Source of the DNA: Polynucleobacter necessarius
GTDB lineage: Bacteria; Pseudomonadota; Gammaproteobacteria; Burkholderiales; Burkholderiaceae
Reading direction: 5' to 3'
Length of the DNA: 64,000 nt
Assembly: GCF_900095205.1 (NCBI RefSeq)
Contig: NZ_LT606951.1
Coordinates: forward strand, 372,001 to 436,000
The translations under genes and the position numbers were made by a program. Shown here piece by piece: positions 21,364 through 31,254 of this stretch; positions within the stretch are counted from its first letter, which is position 1, and each line of letters begins with the position of its first letter. The notes below the pieces were generated by a model. That model searched no databases. It was not told the origin of the DNA and worked only from the letters and a program-made list of their open reading frames with translations.

Positions 21364-22200
21364 ATGAATGATATGAATCCCGCCTTTTTAAAAGCTAGCG
21401 CAATGCCTGACATCCAATCCACTTTGGATGAGCGTGCATTGCCGATTGAGCAGGTGGGTATTCGTGGAGTGCGACATCCGCTGACTATTCGCAGCAAGAC
21501 TGGTAACTTTCCTTCAGTGGGTCTTTTTGAGATGGACGTTGCGTTGCCTGCGCATGTGAAAGGTACTCACATGTCACGCTTTATGGCTTTGTTGCAAAAA
21601 CAAGATGTCGCAGTGGATAGCAGTTCGGTGGTGGCGATGGTGCGTGAGATGTTGCCTTTGCTCGATGCTAAAGAAGGGCATGTGCAATTTACTTATACTC
21701 ACTTCGTCAAAAAAGCAGCGCCTGTATCCGGTGTAGAAAGTTTGATGGATTATGAAGTGACTTGGATGGCTACTGCCAAACAAAATACTTCTGGTAGCGC
21801 TGATGTTGAGTTAAGTTTGCGTGCGCAAGTTCCAGTAATGAGTTTATGCCCGTGCTCAAAAGAAATTTCTGATTTTGGTGCGCATAACCAGCGCTCACAT
21901 GTAACGATGTCAGTAGTATTAGATGCTGAAACTAAAATGACAGTCGAAGACTTAGTGGCTGCTGCTGAGAGCGAAGCCTCTAGTGAGTTGTGGGGCTTAC
22001 TAAAGCGCCCTGACGAGAAGTGGGTTACCGAGCGTTCATACAGTAATCCAAAGTTTGTGGAAGACTTAGTGCGCGATGTTGCTGGCAGACTCAAGGCAGA
22101 TCAGCGTATTCAATCTTTTGTGGTTGAAGCTGAGAACTTCGAGTCTATACACAACCATAGCGCATTTGCCCGTATTAGCTTAGATAAAAAATCTCAATAA
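21364..22200 (+). CDS. folE2: GTP cyclohydrolase FolE2 (type IB)
   Basis: Converts GTP to dihydroneopterin triphosphate for folate synthesis. The catalytic cysteine lies in LCPCSKEISDFGAHNQRSHV, the type IB signature. An ATG at 21364 gives 278 aa. An in-frame TTG at 21346 would add six residues but lacks support. It follows dxs by 25 bases and ends the operon. It faces tsaD tail to tail. The frame is intact. Confidence 0.93.
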   Translation: MNDMNPAFLKASAMPDIQSTLDERALPIEQVGIRGVRHPLTIRSKTGNFPSVGLFEMDVALPAHVKGTHMSRFMALLQKQDVAVDSSSVVAMVREMLPLLDAKEGHVQFTYTHFVKKAAPVSGVESLMDYEVTWMATAKQNTSGSADVELSLRAQVPVMSLCPCSKEISDFGAHNQRSHVTMSVVLDAETKMTVEDLVAAAESEASSELWGLLKRPDEKWVTERSYSNPKFVEDLVRDVAGRLKADQRIQSFVVEAENFESIHNHSAFARISLDKKSQ

Positions 22201-22221
22201 GCTAAAACAGCAGTTCATTAA

Positions 22222-23295
22222 TCACTTCAAATTATTGCTTTGTAAATCCCAGCGGGGTTTGATATCAAATGCTCCAGATAATGTGGAGCCATTATTTTTA
22301 GCAAGCATTCGTAGTGCTCCTGCAAACGCAATCATCACACCATTGTCGGTGCATAACTCTAGCGGCGGATAATGCACTTCAAAACCATTACGCGTTGCTT
22401 TATCATTAAGTGCTTTACGTAATTGCAAATTGGCACCAACACCACCAGCAAGCACTAAGTGTTTGCAACCAGTTTGCATAAGTGCTTTTTCAGATTTGCT
22501 GACTAGAACAGCGACGATGGAGTCGACAAAACTTCTAGCGAGATCGGCATGAAATTGCGCAATCTCATTGGCGTCCACTATATTTTTCTTGGCAAATTTT
22601 TTGGTTTGATTGAGAATTGCAGTTTTTAGGCCGGAGAAGGAAAAATCTAAATCACCTGAATGCAGCATGGGTTTTGGGAGATCAAAAATTCCAGGCCGCC
22701 CTTTTTCAGCGAGCTTAGAAATTACTGCGCCACCCGGGTAATCCAAGCCAAGTAACTTCGCTGTTTTATCAAAGGCTTCTCCCGCGGCATCATCCAAAGT
22801 CTCGCCAAGCAGTTCATATTGCCCAATTCCTGAGACCTTCATCAGTTGAGTGTGCCCTCCTGATACCAGAAGGGCAATAAATGGAAACTGTGGAGCGGTC
22901 TGACCTAGAAGTGGGGAAAGTAGGTGCCCTTCAAGGTGATGCACCCCAATTGATGGCAAATTGAGACCCTGGGCCAGCGATTTAGCAAATGCGCTGCCTA
23001 CGAGGAGGGCGCCAGCCAAACCGGGGCCCTGGGTGAATGCCACCGCATCAATATCGGTTAATTTGAGCCCAGATTGGGCTAAAGATTGGTCTAAAAGGGG
23101 TAAAACTCGACGAATATGGTCGCGAGAGGCCAATTCCGGTACAACGCCCCCGTAGTCACGGTGCATGGCGATCTGGGAGTGCAAACCCTGTCCCAGAATG
23201 CCCTGGAAGGCAGGTTTACCCTCTTCCCAGGGGGTGGTGTTGTATAAAGCCACCCCAGTCTCGTCGCAAGAAGTTTCTATTCCTAAAACAATCAT
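22222..23295 (-). CDS. tsaD: tRNA N6-adenosine threonylcarbamoyltransferase
   Basis: Catalytic subunit for the t6A37 modification of ANN-decoding tRNAs, 357 aa, ASKHA fold. The metal-binding HxxxH motif is [12 protein letters not shown]. The N-terminal [13 protein letters not shown] and the C-terminal [11 protein letters not shown] are family signatures. It is divergent from rpsU with a 77-base gap. The frame is intact and essential. Confidence 0.97.
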   Translation of the reverse strand: MIVLGIETSCDETGVALYNTTPWEEGKPAFQGILGQGLHSQIAMHRDYGGVVPELASRDHIRRVLPLLDQSLAQSGLKLTDIDAVAFTQGPGLAGALLVGSAFAKSLAQGLNLPSIGVHHLEGHLLSPLLGQTAPQFPFIALLVSGGHTQLMKVSGIGQYELLGETLDDAAGEAFDKTAKLLGLDYPGGAVISKLAEKGRPGIFDLPKPMLHSGDLDFSFSGLKTAILNQTKKFAKKNIVDANEIAQFHADLARSFVDSIVAVLVSKSEKALMQTGCKHLVLAGGVGANLQLRKALNDKATRNGFEVHYPPLELCTDNGVMIAFAGALRMLAKNNGSTLSGAFDIKPRWDLQSNNLK

Positions 23296-23310
23296 TTTTT
23301 GTCGTTGTCG

Positions 23311-23319
23311 TGCTAGAAT
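23311..23319 (+). promoter_or_regulatory. Candidate extended -10 promoter of rpsU
   Basis: TGCTAGAAT matches the extended -10 pattern (TGn plus TATAAT-like TAGAAT, 23314-23319), about 54 bases upstream of the rpsU ATG in the gap divergent from tsaD. No good -35 is needed for such promoters and none is seen. Confidence 0.4.
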
Positions 23320-23372
23320 TGCAGTTTAGTTAATTTTTCGATATTTTTCGAGCATATACGAGTTAAACAAGT

Positions 23373-23585
23373 ATGACTACAGTCCGCCTCCGCGAAAACG
23401 AACCATTTGAAGTGGCATTGCGCCGTTTCAAGCGCACTATTGAAAAGAATGGCCTTTTGACCGACTTGCGTGCGCGCGAGTTCTATGAGAAGCCAACGGC
23501 TGAGCGTAAGCGTAAGAAGGCTGCTGCTGCTAAGCGTCACTATAAGCGTATTCGCAGCCAAATGTTGCCTAAAAAGCTTTACTAA
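23373..23585 (+). CDS. rpsU: 30S ribosomal protein S21
   Basis: Small basic ribosomal protein (70 aa) of the 30S platform that helps initiation. The sequence [18 protein letters not shown] and the Lys/Arg-rich C-terminus are diagnostic. It is the first gene of the macromolecular-synthesis cluster rpsU-yqeY-dnaG-rpoD. It is followed by a terminator hairpin that probably attenuates read-through to yqeY and dnaG. Confidence 0.98.
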   Translation: MTTVRLRENEPFEVALRRFKRTIEKNGLLTDLRAREFYEKPTAERKRKKAAAAKRHYKRIRSQMLPKKLY

Positions 23586-23620
23586 TAGAATTTAAAAGCT
23601 CTCTTCACCGAGAAGCTTTG

Positions 23621-23660
23621 AAACCCGCTGACGGTGAAACGCAGCGGGTTTTTGTTTTTT
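23621..23660 (+). terminator. Terminator or attenuator after rpsU
   Basis: Stem AAACCCGCTG (23621-23630) / CAGCGGGTTT (23642-23651) with an 11-base loop and a trailing T-rich run. It is placed between rpsU and yqeY, where it would lower transcription into dnaG and rpoD. Confidence 0.85.
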
Positions 23661-23707
23661 TAAATTGCCAAATACTGCTAGATGTATTCAACATTAGGAA
23701 TCAAGCC

Positions 23708-24154
23708 ATGACTTTAAAAGACCAAATTACCGAAGATATGAAAAACGCGATGCGCGCTAAAGAAGTTGAGCGCCTGGGAACGATTCGTCTTTTGTTGGCT
23801 GCAATTAAGCAACGTGAAGTCGATGAACGTATTGTGGTCGATGATGCGGGTGTGATTGCGACCGTTGAAAAAATGATTAAACAACGCAAAGACTCAATCG
23901 CTCAGTTTGAAAAAGCAGGACGCGATGATTTAGTGGCTGTTGAAGCTGCCGAGATGGTTATTTTGCAAGCCTATTTGCCTGCGCAATTATCCGATGCTGA
24001 AGTTGAGGCTGCTGTAGCTGCCGCAGTAAGTTCTACGGGAGCTGCTGGACCACAAGATATGGGTAAAGTCATCGGCGTACTCAAAGGTCAGTTAGCAGGT
24101 AAGGCTGACATGGGTAAAGTTTCTGGCTTGGTTAAAGCGGCGCTAGCAAAGTAA
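23708..24154 (+). CDS. GatB/YqeY domain protein
   Basis: A 148-aa YqeY-family protein related to the tail domain of the GatB amidotransferase subunit, with a suspected link to tRNA or translation quality. The start MTLKDQITEDMKNAMRAKE at 23708 is the family N-terminus. The open frame extends to 23618 but crosses the terminator. Signature segments are GTIRLLLAAIKQREVDER and LPAQLSDAEVEAAV. It sits in its conserved place between rpsU and dnaG. Confidence 0.9.
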   Translation: MTLKDQITEDMKNAMRAKEVERLGTIRLLLAAIKQREVDERIVVDDAGVIATVEKMIKQRKDSIAQFEKAGRDDLVAVEAAEMVILQAYLPAQLSDAEVEAAVAAAVSSTGAAGPQDMGKVIGVLKGQLAGKADMGKVSGLVKAALAK

Positions 24155-24208
24155 TACGTAGCCTACTTAGTATATTGCTCAGTAAAACAGACTCATACTA
24201 CTAGCCAT

Positions 24209-26158
24209 ATGGCACTTATTCCACAATCCTTCATTGCCGATCTATTAAATTGGGTTGATATTGTTGACGTAGTTGGGCAGCACGTAAAGTTAAAAAAAGC
24301 AGGCGCAAATTTTCAAGGTTTATGCCCCTTTCACTCAGAGAAATCACCTTCCTTTTCGGTGTCGTCTACTAAGCAGTTCTATCACTGCTTTGGTTGCGGG
24401 GCGCATGGCTCTGCCATTAGTTTCTTAATGGAATACTCTGGTCTCGGTTATGTAGATGCGATTGAAGATCTTGCTCGTTCAGCGGGCTTAGATGTTCCTC
24501 GAGAAGAGCGGACTGCTAACGATGTAGCTCGTCAACAGCAAGCAATGGCGTTGAGCGAAGTCATGAATTCATCTGCAGACTGGTATCGCACTCAACTTAA
24601 AGGGAACGCAAGAGCGGTTGAATACCTCAAGGGGCGCGGACTAACTGGTGAAATAGCCAAGCGCTATGCTCTCGGCTATGCACCTGATGGCTGGCAGGGC
24701 CTTGAAGCTGTTTTTGGCCCTTACTCCAATGATGAAGTCGCTAAAACTTTATTAGAAGGCGGTTTACTTATTCAGAGTGAGCCCTCAGAAGCTGGTCAGC
24801 TTGTTAAACGCTACGATCGATTCCGTGATCGCATCATGTTTCCTATTCGTAATCCTAAAGGTCAAACCATAGGATTTGGTGGAAGAATTCTGGATCAAGG
24901 CAAACCTAAGTATTTAAATTCTCCTGAGACGCCGCTGTTTTCAAAGGGCAATACGCTCTATGGATTGTTTGAAGCAAGGCAAGCTATTCGCGCACAAGAA
25001 TTTGTGCTGGTCTGTGAAGGCTATATGGATGTTGTTGCATTAGCTCAATTGGGATTTCCAAATGCGGTGGCAACTTTGGGTACTGCGTGCACAGCAAACC
25101 ATGTTCGTATGCTCTTACGACAAACCGATAAAGCAGTGTTCTCGTTCGATGGTGATTCTGCTGGCCAACGAGCAGCACAACGCGCGCTAGAGGCTTGTTT
25201 GCCGTTAATGTTTGATGATAAAGAAATCCGTTTCTTATTTTTACCAACAGAACACGATCCCGATAGTTATGTTCGTGCTTATGGTGCGCCCGCTTTTGAA
25301 AAGGTGATCAAGGAGGCAATGTCTATCTCCAGCTTTTTCTTTAAAGTGGTGAGTGAAGGACATGAGTTAACTACCCCAGAAGGGCGGGCTCAAACACACC
25401 ATGCTGCAAAACCACTTTTACTCTCGATGCCGCCAATTGCGTTGCGCACTCAAATCTTACGAGAACTTGCTATTCGAACTAACACCACACCTGCTGAGCT
25501 TGAGGCATTTTGTGGCTTAACTGTGGTACCTGCACCTGTTCGTCAAACTACTTATCAGCCGGCGCAGATAAACCAAAATAATCAGAATCATTTTTCCAGC
25601 AATGGAAATCGGCAGGGTGCTCCTTGGCAGGCATCCAAAGGATCTGCAAAACGGGTTGCCACGCAAAACATTGATCCGCCTAAGGCACCCACTGATTTGG
25701 CCGAGCAAATATTACGAGTCATTATTCAATTTCCGCATTTAGGCAAAGCGTTAGATGCTAACAAGCGAACTCTCGCTCTAAACGCAGCAGAGCAAAGATC
25801 TCAAAAGGCCCATGCTTTGATGAGGGATCTTTTTTCTCAGTGTGATCTAGTGGAGCAAATTCTAGGCGAGGATGGCAAGACGGCAACTGTTGGAGCGGGT
25901 GCATTTGCCATGTTCCAAGATCAACTCTCGCGAAGTGAGCTTGCTCCCCTGTATGAAGTATTGAGAAATCGAGTGATGGGTTCTGATGTGGAATTGGAGG
26001 GTGCTACCGCCGATCTTGAAGGCGCCTTCAAAAAACTGGAATTGACCCACTTAAAGCAAGAAATGACAGAAATTGCTCAAAAAATTGCAGGCAGTACTGC
26101 GACGGAGCAAGATCGAGCTCGCTACCGAGAATTGGGTGAAAAGCTCAAATTCTCGTAA
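24209..26158 (+). CDS. dnaG: DNA primase
   Basis: Makes RNA primers for replication, 649 aa. The CHC2 zinc finger has ligands in CPFHSEKSPSF and YHCFGCGAHGS. The TOPRIM core has EGYMDVVAL and FSFDGDSAGQ. The C-terminal part should bind DnaB helicase. A low-complexity linker rich in Asn and Gln lies at about residues 445-480. The frame is intact. Confidence 0.97.
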   Translation: MALIPQSFIADLLNWVDIVDVVGQHVKLKKAGANFQGLCPFHSEKSPSFSVSSTKQFYHCFGCGAHGSAISFLMEYSGLGYVDAIEDLARSAGLDVPREERTANDVARQQQAMALSEVMNSSADWYRTQLKGNARAVEYLKGRGLTGEIAKRYALGYAPDGWQGLEAVFGPYSNDEVAKTLLEGGLLIQSEPSEAGQLVKRYDRFRDRIMFPIRNPKGQTIGFGGRILDQGKPKYLNSPETPLFSKGNTLYGLFEARQAIRAQEFVLVCEGYMDVVALAQLGFPNAVATLGTACTANHVRMLLRQTDKAVFSFDGDSAGQRAAQRALEACLPLMFDDKEIRFLFLPTEHDPDSYVRAYGAPAFEKVIKEAMSISSFFFKVVSEGHELTTPEGRAQTHHAAKPLLLSMPPIALRTQILRELAIRTNTTPAELEAFCGLTVVPAPVRQTTYQPAQINQNNQNHFSSNGNRQGAPWQASKGSAKRVATQNIDPPKAPTDLAEQILRVIIQFPHLGKALDANKRTLALNAAEQRSQKAHALMRDLFSQCDLVEQILGEDGKTATVGAGAFAMFQDQLSRSELAPLYEVLRNRVMGSDVELEGATADLEGAFKKLELTHLKQEMTEIAQKIAGSTATEQDRARYRELGEKLKFS

Positions 26159-26242
26159 AAATTTCCTGAAACACCCCTAGAAATCGACTTAAATTTCCCC
26201 ATATTTTTTATTGAGGAAGGGGTAAAAAAAGTCGCAATCGAC

Positions 26243-26321
26243 TATAATCTTCTGTTCCCAAGAAAAAACCGATTTAATTCAGCCACTTACGCTTTATTTT
26301 GATGAAATTTGGGGTAAGTGG
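26243..26321 (+). promoter_or_regulatory. rpoD promoter candidate and leader hairpin
   Basis: The 235-base gap between dnaG and rpoD holds a perfect TATAAT (26243-26248) with no clear -35. Further on is a possible leader hairpin, CCACTTAC (26283-26290) pairing with GTAAGTGG (26314-26321), followed by a repeat of the GTAAGTG element. rpoD may therefore have its own promoter and a structured 5' leader. Confidence 0.4.
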
Positions 26322-26393
26322 GTAAGTGAGTTACGGGGCTGTGTGTTTCATCAGTCGATATCAATAACAGTAATGTGAGTAAGTGCTAATAAA

Positions 26394-28973
26394 ATGCCAA
26401 ATACCAAGACCAAAAAACCAGCTCCAAAAGCAAAAACACCTGCTAAACCAGTAAAAGCCGCAGCAAAACCAGCTGCAAAGGCAAAAGCACCAGCAAAGCC
26501 TGCTCCGAAAGCAAAGGTTCCAGCCAAACCAGTAAAAGTGGTTGCTAAAGCGCCTGCTAAGCCAGTTAAAGCTGCAGCAAAGCCAGATCCAAAGGCAAAA
26601 GCTCCAGCTAAGCCAGTTAAAGCTGCAGCAAAGCCAGATCCAAAGGCAAAAGCTCCAGCTAAGCCAGTTAAAGCTGCAGCAAAGCCAGATCCAAAGGCAA
26701 AAGCTCCAGCTAAGCCAGTTAAAGCTGCAGCAAAGCCAGATCCAAAGGCAAAAGCTCCAGCTAAGCCAGTTAAAGCTGCTGCAAAACCTATTGCCAAAAC
26801 ACCGGCCAAGCCAGTTGCTAAAACTGAAGTCAAAGTTGAGCCTGTAAAAAAAGGTAAGACTGCGGCTGCCCCTAAGGTTGAGCCTGCAAAAGAAGTTAAA
26901 GCGGCAAAAGAGACTAAAGATAAAAAAGCCAAAGTTGCTGAGCTTGAAGTTCCAGCGGTTGAAGAGGAGAAGAAGCGCGGACGTAAGGCAAAAGCGGATG
27001 CGCCTGCCGAGAATGCAGAACCAGTTTTAACCGACCGTCAAAAGGCGCGTGAGCGTAAAGCAAAAGAGAAAGCACTCTTAAAAGAATTCGCTGCACAACA
27101 GCTAGGTACGGAAGAGCAGCAAGAACTTCGTCGTGCTCGCTTGAAGACATTGATCAAGGTGGGTATGTCCAAGGGTTATTTAACCCATGGAGAGATGAAT
27201 GACGTGATGTCTGATGAGTTATCTGATGCTGATGCATTAGAAACTCTAATTAGCTTGCTCAATGACATTGGTATTCCTGTTTATGAACAAGCGCCTGATG
27301 CTGAAACATTAATCCTCTCTGACAATACAGCCGCTGCTGCTTCTGAAGAAGAGGCAGAGGAAGAGGCTGAAGCTGCTTTATCTACAGTGGATTCAGAATT
27401 CGGTCGAACTACTGATCCAGTTCGTATGTATATGCGTGAGATGGGCACGGTAGATCTTTTAACTCGCGAAGGTGAGATTGTCATTGCTAAGAAGATTGAA
27501 GCCGGACTCAAAGATATGGTGATGGCTTTGGCCGCTTGCCCTGTGACTATTGCTGAGATTTTGAGTAACGTCGACAAGATCGCTAGTGGTAAGATGGAGA
27601 TTGATCAATTTGTTGATGGTTTGGTTGATCCAAACGCGGAAGATATTAAGCTTGGCCCTGAAGAGCCGGAAATTGACCCGGATGCTGAAGATGAAGAAGA
27701 TGACAGCGACGATGAGGGTGGCGGAGGTGGTGCTGCGACAGCTAACGCCAAGCAATTAGAAGAGTTGAAGCAAATTTCTCTAGAGAAATTTGCAATTGTT
27801 CGTGCGCAAGCCGACAAGATGCGTCGTGCCTTTGATAAAGATGGCTATAACTGTCCTGCATATATCAAGGCTCAAAACGCAATTCGTGCTGAATTACTCG
27901 GCTTCCGCTTAACTGCGAAAAGTGTTGAGAAGTTATGTGACACCATGCGTTCACAAGTAGACCAAGTATGGAAGTTGGAGCGCGGCATCGTCAGTTTGTT
28001 GGTAGATAAAGTTGGCGTAAATCGTGGTGAAGTATTAAAAGATTGCCCTAAGATGTCGATGGACTTGACTTGGACTGACAAGTTGCTTAAAGAAAATAAG
28101 CCTTACAGCGCACTCTTACAACGTAACGTTCCTGCTATTCAAGAACTTCAACAGAAGTTGATTGATATTCAAAAGAACGTGGTTATCCCGCTACCAGAAT
28201 TAAAAGAAGTGAATAAGCAAATGATTGCGGGCGAGAAGCGAGCTCGTGAGGCGAAACATGAAGTGACAGTAGCAAACTTACGTTTGGTGGTCTCCATTGC
28301 TAAGAAGTACACCAACCGTGGCTTGCAGTTCTTGGACTTGATTCAAGAAGGCAATATTGGTTTGATGAAGGCGGTAGATAAGTTTGAATACCGCCGTGGA
28401 TATAAGTTCTCAACCTATGCAACTTGGTGGATTCGTCAAGCAATTACTCGTTCTATTGCTGACCAGGCGCGTACGATCCGTATCCCTGTTCACATGATTG
28501 AGACTATCAACAAGATGAACCGTATCAGCCGTCAGATCTTGCAAGAAACTGGTCACGAGCCAGACGCTGCAACATTGGCTTTGAAAATGGAGATTCCTGA
28601 AGACAAGATTCGCAAGATCATGAAGATCGCTAAAGAGCCAATTTCTATGGAGACGCCAATTGGTGATGATGAAGATTCACATTTAGGTGACTTTATTGAA
28701 GACGGCAATACCTTGGCTCCAGCTGAAGCGGCATTACATGATTCGATGCGAGATGTTGTGAAGGATGTTCTTGACTCTTTAACACCTCGCGAAGCAAAAG
28801 TATTACATATGCGCTTTGGTGTTGAGATGAGTACTGACCACACACTCGAAGAAGTAGGTAAGCAATTTGACGTTACTCGTGAACGTATTCGTCAGATTGA
28901 GGCAAAGGCTTTACGTAAAATGCGTCACCCAAGCCGTAGCGACAAACTCAAAACTTTCCTCGAGGAAGATTGA
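26394..28973 (+). CDS. rpoD: RNA polymerase primary sigma factor with long Lys-Ala-Pro repeat arm
   Basis: Housekeeping sigma-70, 859 aa, much longer than the roughly 613 of E. coli. Residues 1 to about 165 form a basic Lys/Ala/Pro arm with 17-residue repeats ([17 protein letters not shown]). Region 1.1 follows, then region 1.2 ([21 protein letters not shown]) and an acidic non-conserved insert. Regions 2.3-2.4 contain [20 protein letters not shown], and region 4.2 contains [20 protein letters not shown]. The arm resembles histone H1-like tails. Similar arms occur in related bacteria, but the copy number here looks recently expanded. The frame is intact and essential. Confidence 0.97.
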   Translation: MPNTKTKKPAPKAKTPAKPVKAAAKPAAKAKAPAKPAPKAKVPAKPVKVVAKAPAKPVKAAAKPDPKAKAPAKPVKAAAKPDPKAKAPAKPVKAAAKPDPKAKAPAKPVKAAAKPDPKAKAPAKPVKAAAKPIAKTPAKPVAKTEVKVEPVKKGKTAAAPKVEPAKEVKAAKETKDKKAKVAELEVPAVEEEKKRGRKAKADAPAENAEPVLTDRQKARERKAKEKALLKEFAAQQLGTEEQQELRRARLKTLIKVGMSKGYLTHGEMNDVMSDELSDADALETLISLLNDIGIPVYEQAPDAETLILSDNTAAAASEEEAEEEAEAALSTVDSEFGRTTDPVRMYMREMGTVDLLTREGEIVIAKKIEAGLKDMVMALAACPVTIAEILSNVDKIASGKMEIDQFVDGLVDPNAEDIKLGPEEPEIDPDAEDEEDDSDDEGGGGGAATANAKQLEELKQISLEKFAIVRAQADKMRRAFDKDGYNCPAYIKAQNAIRAELLGFRLTAKSVEKLCDTMRSQVDQVWKLERGIVSLLVDKVGVNRGEVLKDCPKMSMDLTWTDKLLKENKPYSALLQRNVPAIQELQQKLIDIQKNVVIPLPELKEVNKQMIAGEKRAREAKHEVTVANLRLVVSIAKKYTNRGLQFLDLIQEGNIGLMKAVDKFEYRRGYKFSTYATWWIRQAITRSIADQARTIRIPVHMIETINKMNRISRQILQETGHEPDAATLALKMEIPEDKIRKIMKIAKEPISMETPIGDDEDSHLGDFIEDGNTLAPAEAALHDSMRDVVKDVLDSLTPREAKVLHMRFGVEMSTDHTLEEVGKQFDVTRERIRQIEAKALRKMRHPSRSDKLKTFLEED
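26550..26785 (+). repeat. 51-bp tandem repeat in rpoD
   Basis: Four 51-bp units (26550-26600, 26601-26651, 26652-26702, 26703-26753) and a partial fifth. Units 2-4 look identical and unit 1 differs only in its first nine bases. Each unit encodes 17 residues, so the frame survives any copy change. The identity implies recent duplication. Confidence 0.95.
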
Positions 28974-28986
28974 CCCAAAGACTAAT

Positions 28987-29063
28987 GGGCCTATAGCTCA
29001 GTTGGTTAGAGCAGAGGACTCATAATCCTTTGGTCCCAGGTTCAAGTCCTGGTGGGCCCACCA
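28987..29063 (+). tRNA. tRNA with CAU anticodon, probably tRNA-Ile2 (lysidine type)
   Basis: A 77-base cloverleaf with encoded CCA. The acceptor GGGCCTA pairs with TGGGCCC (one T-G pair), the T arm is CCAGG-TTCAAGT-CCTGG, and the anticodon stem is GGACTCATAATCC with CAT. The variable loop TTGGTC resembles E. coli Ile2(CAU) more than elongator Met. In that case TilS would convert C34 to lysidine to read AUA. Elongator tRNA-Met is the alternative. Confidence 0.9.
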
Positions 29064-29072
29064 ATGAAATCA

Positions 29073-29105
29073 ACGGCTTAGGGAGCGATTCTTAAGCCGT
29101 TTTTC
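29073..29105 (+). terminator. Terminator after tRNA
   Basis: Stem ACGGCTTA (29073-29080) / TAAGCCGT (29093-29100) with a 12-base loop and a TTTTC tail, ten bases after the tRNA. The following 220 bases before the next gene are AT-rich with no recognisable gene. Confidence 0.85.
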
Positions 29106-29325
29106 TTTCAGCACCACTAGGTGTAGCAATCTATACGCATTTTCCAGTTCAATCCCAGTAAATATATATGGGTTCTGCTACTGAAGCAATGAACTGCTTA
29201 CAGGGTCGTGAATTTAGGTCTTAAACCTTTTCCCTAGCTTTAATAATTCGTTATAAATCGTCTATCTATGGTCAAAATAAGTGATATTATTTTTTAAGTT
29301 AATTTCACGATAAGTAAATACAGGG

Positions 29326-30457
29326 ATGACAATGAATCGGCAAATAATGAAACGATTAGTAGCCGCATCCGTTGCTACAACTTTGGCATTTGCCCCAATA
29401 TTGGGTAATGCATGTACAGCAGTAAATATAGTAGCCAAAGATGGTTCTGTTGCTGCTGGAAGAACCATGGAGTGGGCTTTTGATATGAAATGGGAGCTGA
29501 TTGCTAATCCTAAGGGCTCTACTATTGCTTCGACTGCGCCAGCCTCCACGAAGTTGCCGGCCGCAAACCTATCTACTAACTATGCTTTTGTTGGAGTTGC
29601 CCCTGGAGTGTTGCAAGGATCCCCAGCATTTTTAGAAGGCCAGAATGAAGCAGGTCTTGGCATTAGTGGAAATTTTTTACCTGGTTTTACTGAGTACCAA
29701 ACAGTAACTCCACAAGACAAGAAATATGTTTCCGTATTGAATTTCGGTGGATTTGTGTTGGGATCTTTTGCTTCGATAAAAGAGGTCAAGGCAGAGATTC
29801 CTAAATATAAAGTTTGGTATGACCTGAGCGAGGTAAAGGGCATTCCAACGCCGCCATGGTTACATTATGTGATTGCTGATCGTAGTGGTGACAGCATTGT
29901 TGTTGAGTTTGTTAAGGGTCAAATGATCATCCATAACAATCTGGCAGGGGTATTAACGAATGCCCCACAACCTATGACTGGCACTTAAATAATCTGCGTA
30001 ACTATTTATCGCTTACATCTACTGCAACCGCAGCAGTAACTGTGTGAATAACCTCAACGTTACTGAATTAGGGCAGGGCGGCGGCTTAATGGGCTTACCG
30101 ACTGATTACACACCACCATCTCGCTTTGTTAGAGCGACTTATTTAAAACATTTTGCATATAAGCCAAACAATGTTATTGATGCCATGCAAGCTGCTGATC
30201 ATGTCTTGAATAACGTGGATATTCCAGTAGGTGTTGCTAGATCTACCGATGGTAAGAACACTGTTTCCGATTACACCCAGTGGATCAATCTGAAAGACTT
30301 AAAAAACAATCGTATGAAAATTACGAATTATGCAAATCGTACAAACTTTATTGAGATTGATCTGAATCAGATATTTAAGTCTAGCAAATCCAAAGTATGG
30401 CAGATTGATAAATTGCCATTTCCTAAAAATGACCTAACAGCAGAGTTACTAAAATAA
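29326..30457 (+). pseudogene. Broken secreted linear-amide C-N hydrolase (choloylglycine hydrolase family), copy 1
   Basis: Ntn-hydrolase of the bile-salt hydrolase/penicillin acylase family. A signal peptide ends at GNA, exposing the catalytic Cys of CTAVNIVAKDGSVAAGRTMEW. The first 220 codons are open to 29988. One missing T near 29975 in the codons for PYDWHLNN closes the frame. A TG dinucleotide duplication (TGTGTG, 30041-30046) shifts it again. The rest (NNLNVTELGQGGGLMGLP to the end) is readable to 30457. A second, also broken, copy lies at 60015-61125. Confidence 0.85.
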
Positions 30458-30464
30458 ATCTCTA

Positions 30465-30488
30465 GAAAACCACCTCCGGGTGGTTTTT
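30465..30488 (+). terminator. Terminator after hydrolase copy 1
   Basis: Stem AAAACCACC / GGTGGTTTT with loop TCCG and a T-rich tail, seven bases after the stop of the broken hydrolase. Confidence 0.85.
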
Positions 30489-30548
30489 CTTTGAGCGTCA
30501 AATATTTTTAATCTTGCTTGCATTACTAATTCCCCCTAAAGAAAATTT

Positions 30549-31130
30549 ATGAATATCAAGAATGTAAGAGAGCGTGCATTTAAGATGCCAGATTCAACTG
30601 GGTTTGGTGATTACACGGAATCAGGGCAGGTCATTCCAGTGCAATTTAATGGCGAGAGCGGATCGTATGTATAATTCAATGTATTTAAATGACGATACGC
30701 CAATTTCTGGCGGCCGTGAAATTTGGGGTTTTCCTAAAAAAGAAGCGGAACCAAGCGTGGTTCATGAAGGTGAGGTTATTGTCGGTAAGTTGCATTATGG
30801 AAGCGTACTGTGCGCCACCATGACCATGGGATTCAAACATCATGCTTTAATAAGTCAGATATTGAAGCTGCCCTTAAAAAACCGAATTACGTTCTGAAGA
30901 TCATTCCTCATGTTGATGGAACACCTCGGATTTGTGAATTGCTTCGATATTTCCTTAAAAATATTGTTGTTAAGGAGGTTTGGATATCTCCAGCAGATCT
31001 CCAGCTTTTTAATCATGTCATGGCTGATGTTGCGAAACTGCCGGTCTTAGAGGTTTTATCTGCGAAGCATTTTTTGGTGGATATCACTCTAGAGCTAGGC
31101 GAGGTTGTTCATGACTATATGTTAGATTGA
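30549..31130 (+). pseudogene. Acetoacetate decarboxylase remnant with internal deletion
   Basis: Acetoacetate decarboxylase homologue. The N-terminus [10 protein letters not shown] runs directly into [17 protein letters not shown]. The family normally has about 60 residues between these (the GPYRF...NREY...RTDP region), so an in-frame internal deletion is inferred at about 30582-30590. A one-base shift follows near 30673 (GSYV then stop) and another near 30845. The Schiff-base lysine region (GREIWGFPKK) and the C-terminal IIPHVDGTPRICEL remain readable. Clearly inactive. Confidence 0.85.
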
Positions 31131-31254
31131 TCGTTTTATGGTTTGTTGAAGGTTGGGTATTTACCAAACAAGCTGATACTGATACGCCTGCATTATTAAA
31201 AATTTGAGCTTTACTAATTTACATAGTTGAATAAGTTAACTAAAGGATTTAACT

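Noticed and set aside
26550..26785. Possible CRISPR-like array
   Set aside because: Units are directly adjacent without spacers and are in-frame coding sequence of rpoD.
26351..26932. Long antisense frame with Ala/Gly/Phe repeats opposite the rpoD arm
   Set aside because: It is the reverse complement of the 51-bp rpoD repeats. Low-complexity lysine codons give open antisense frames, and there is no ribosome site or family match.
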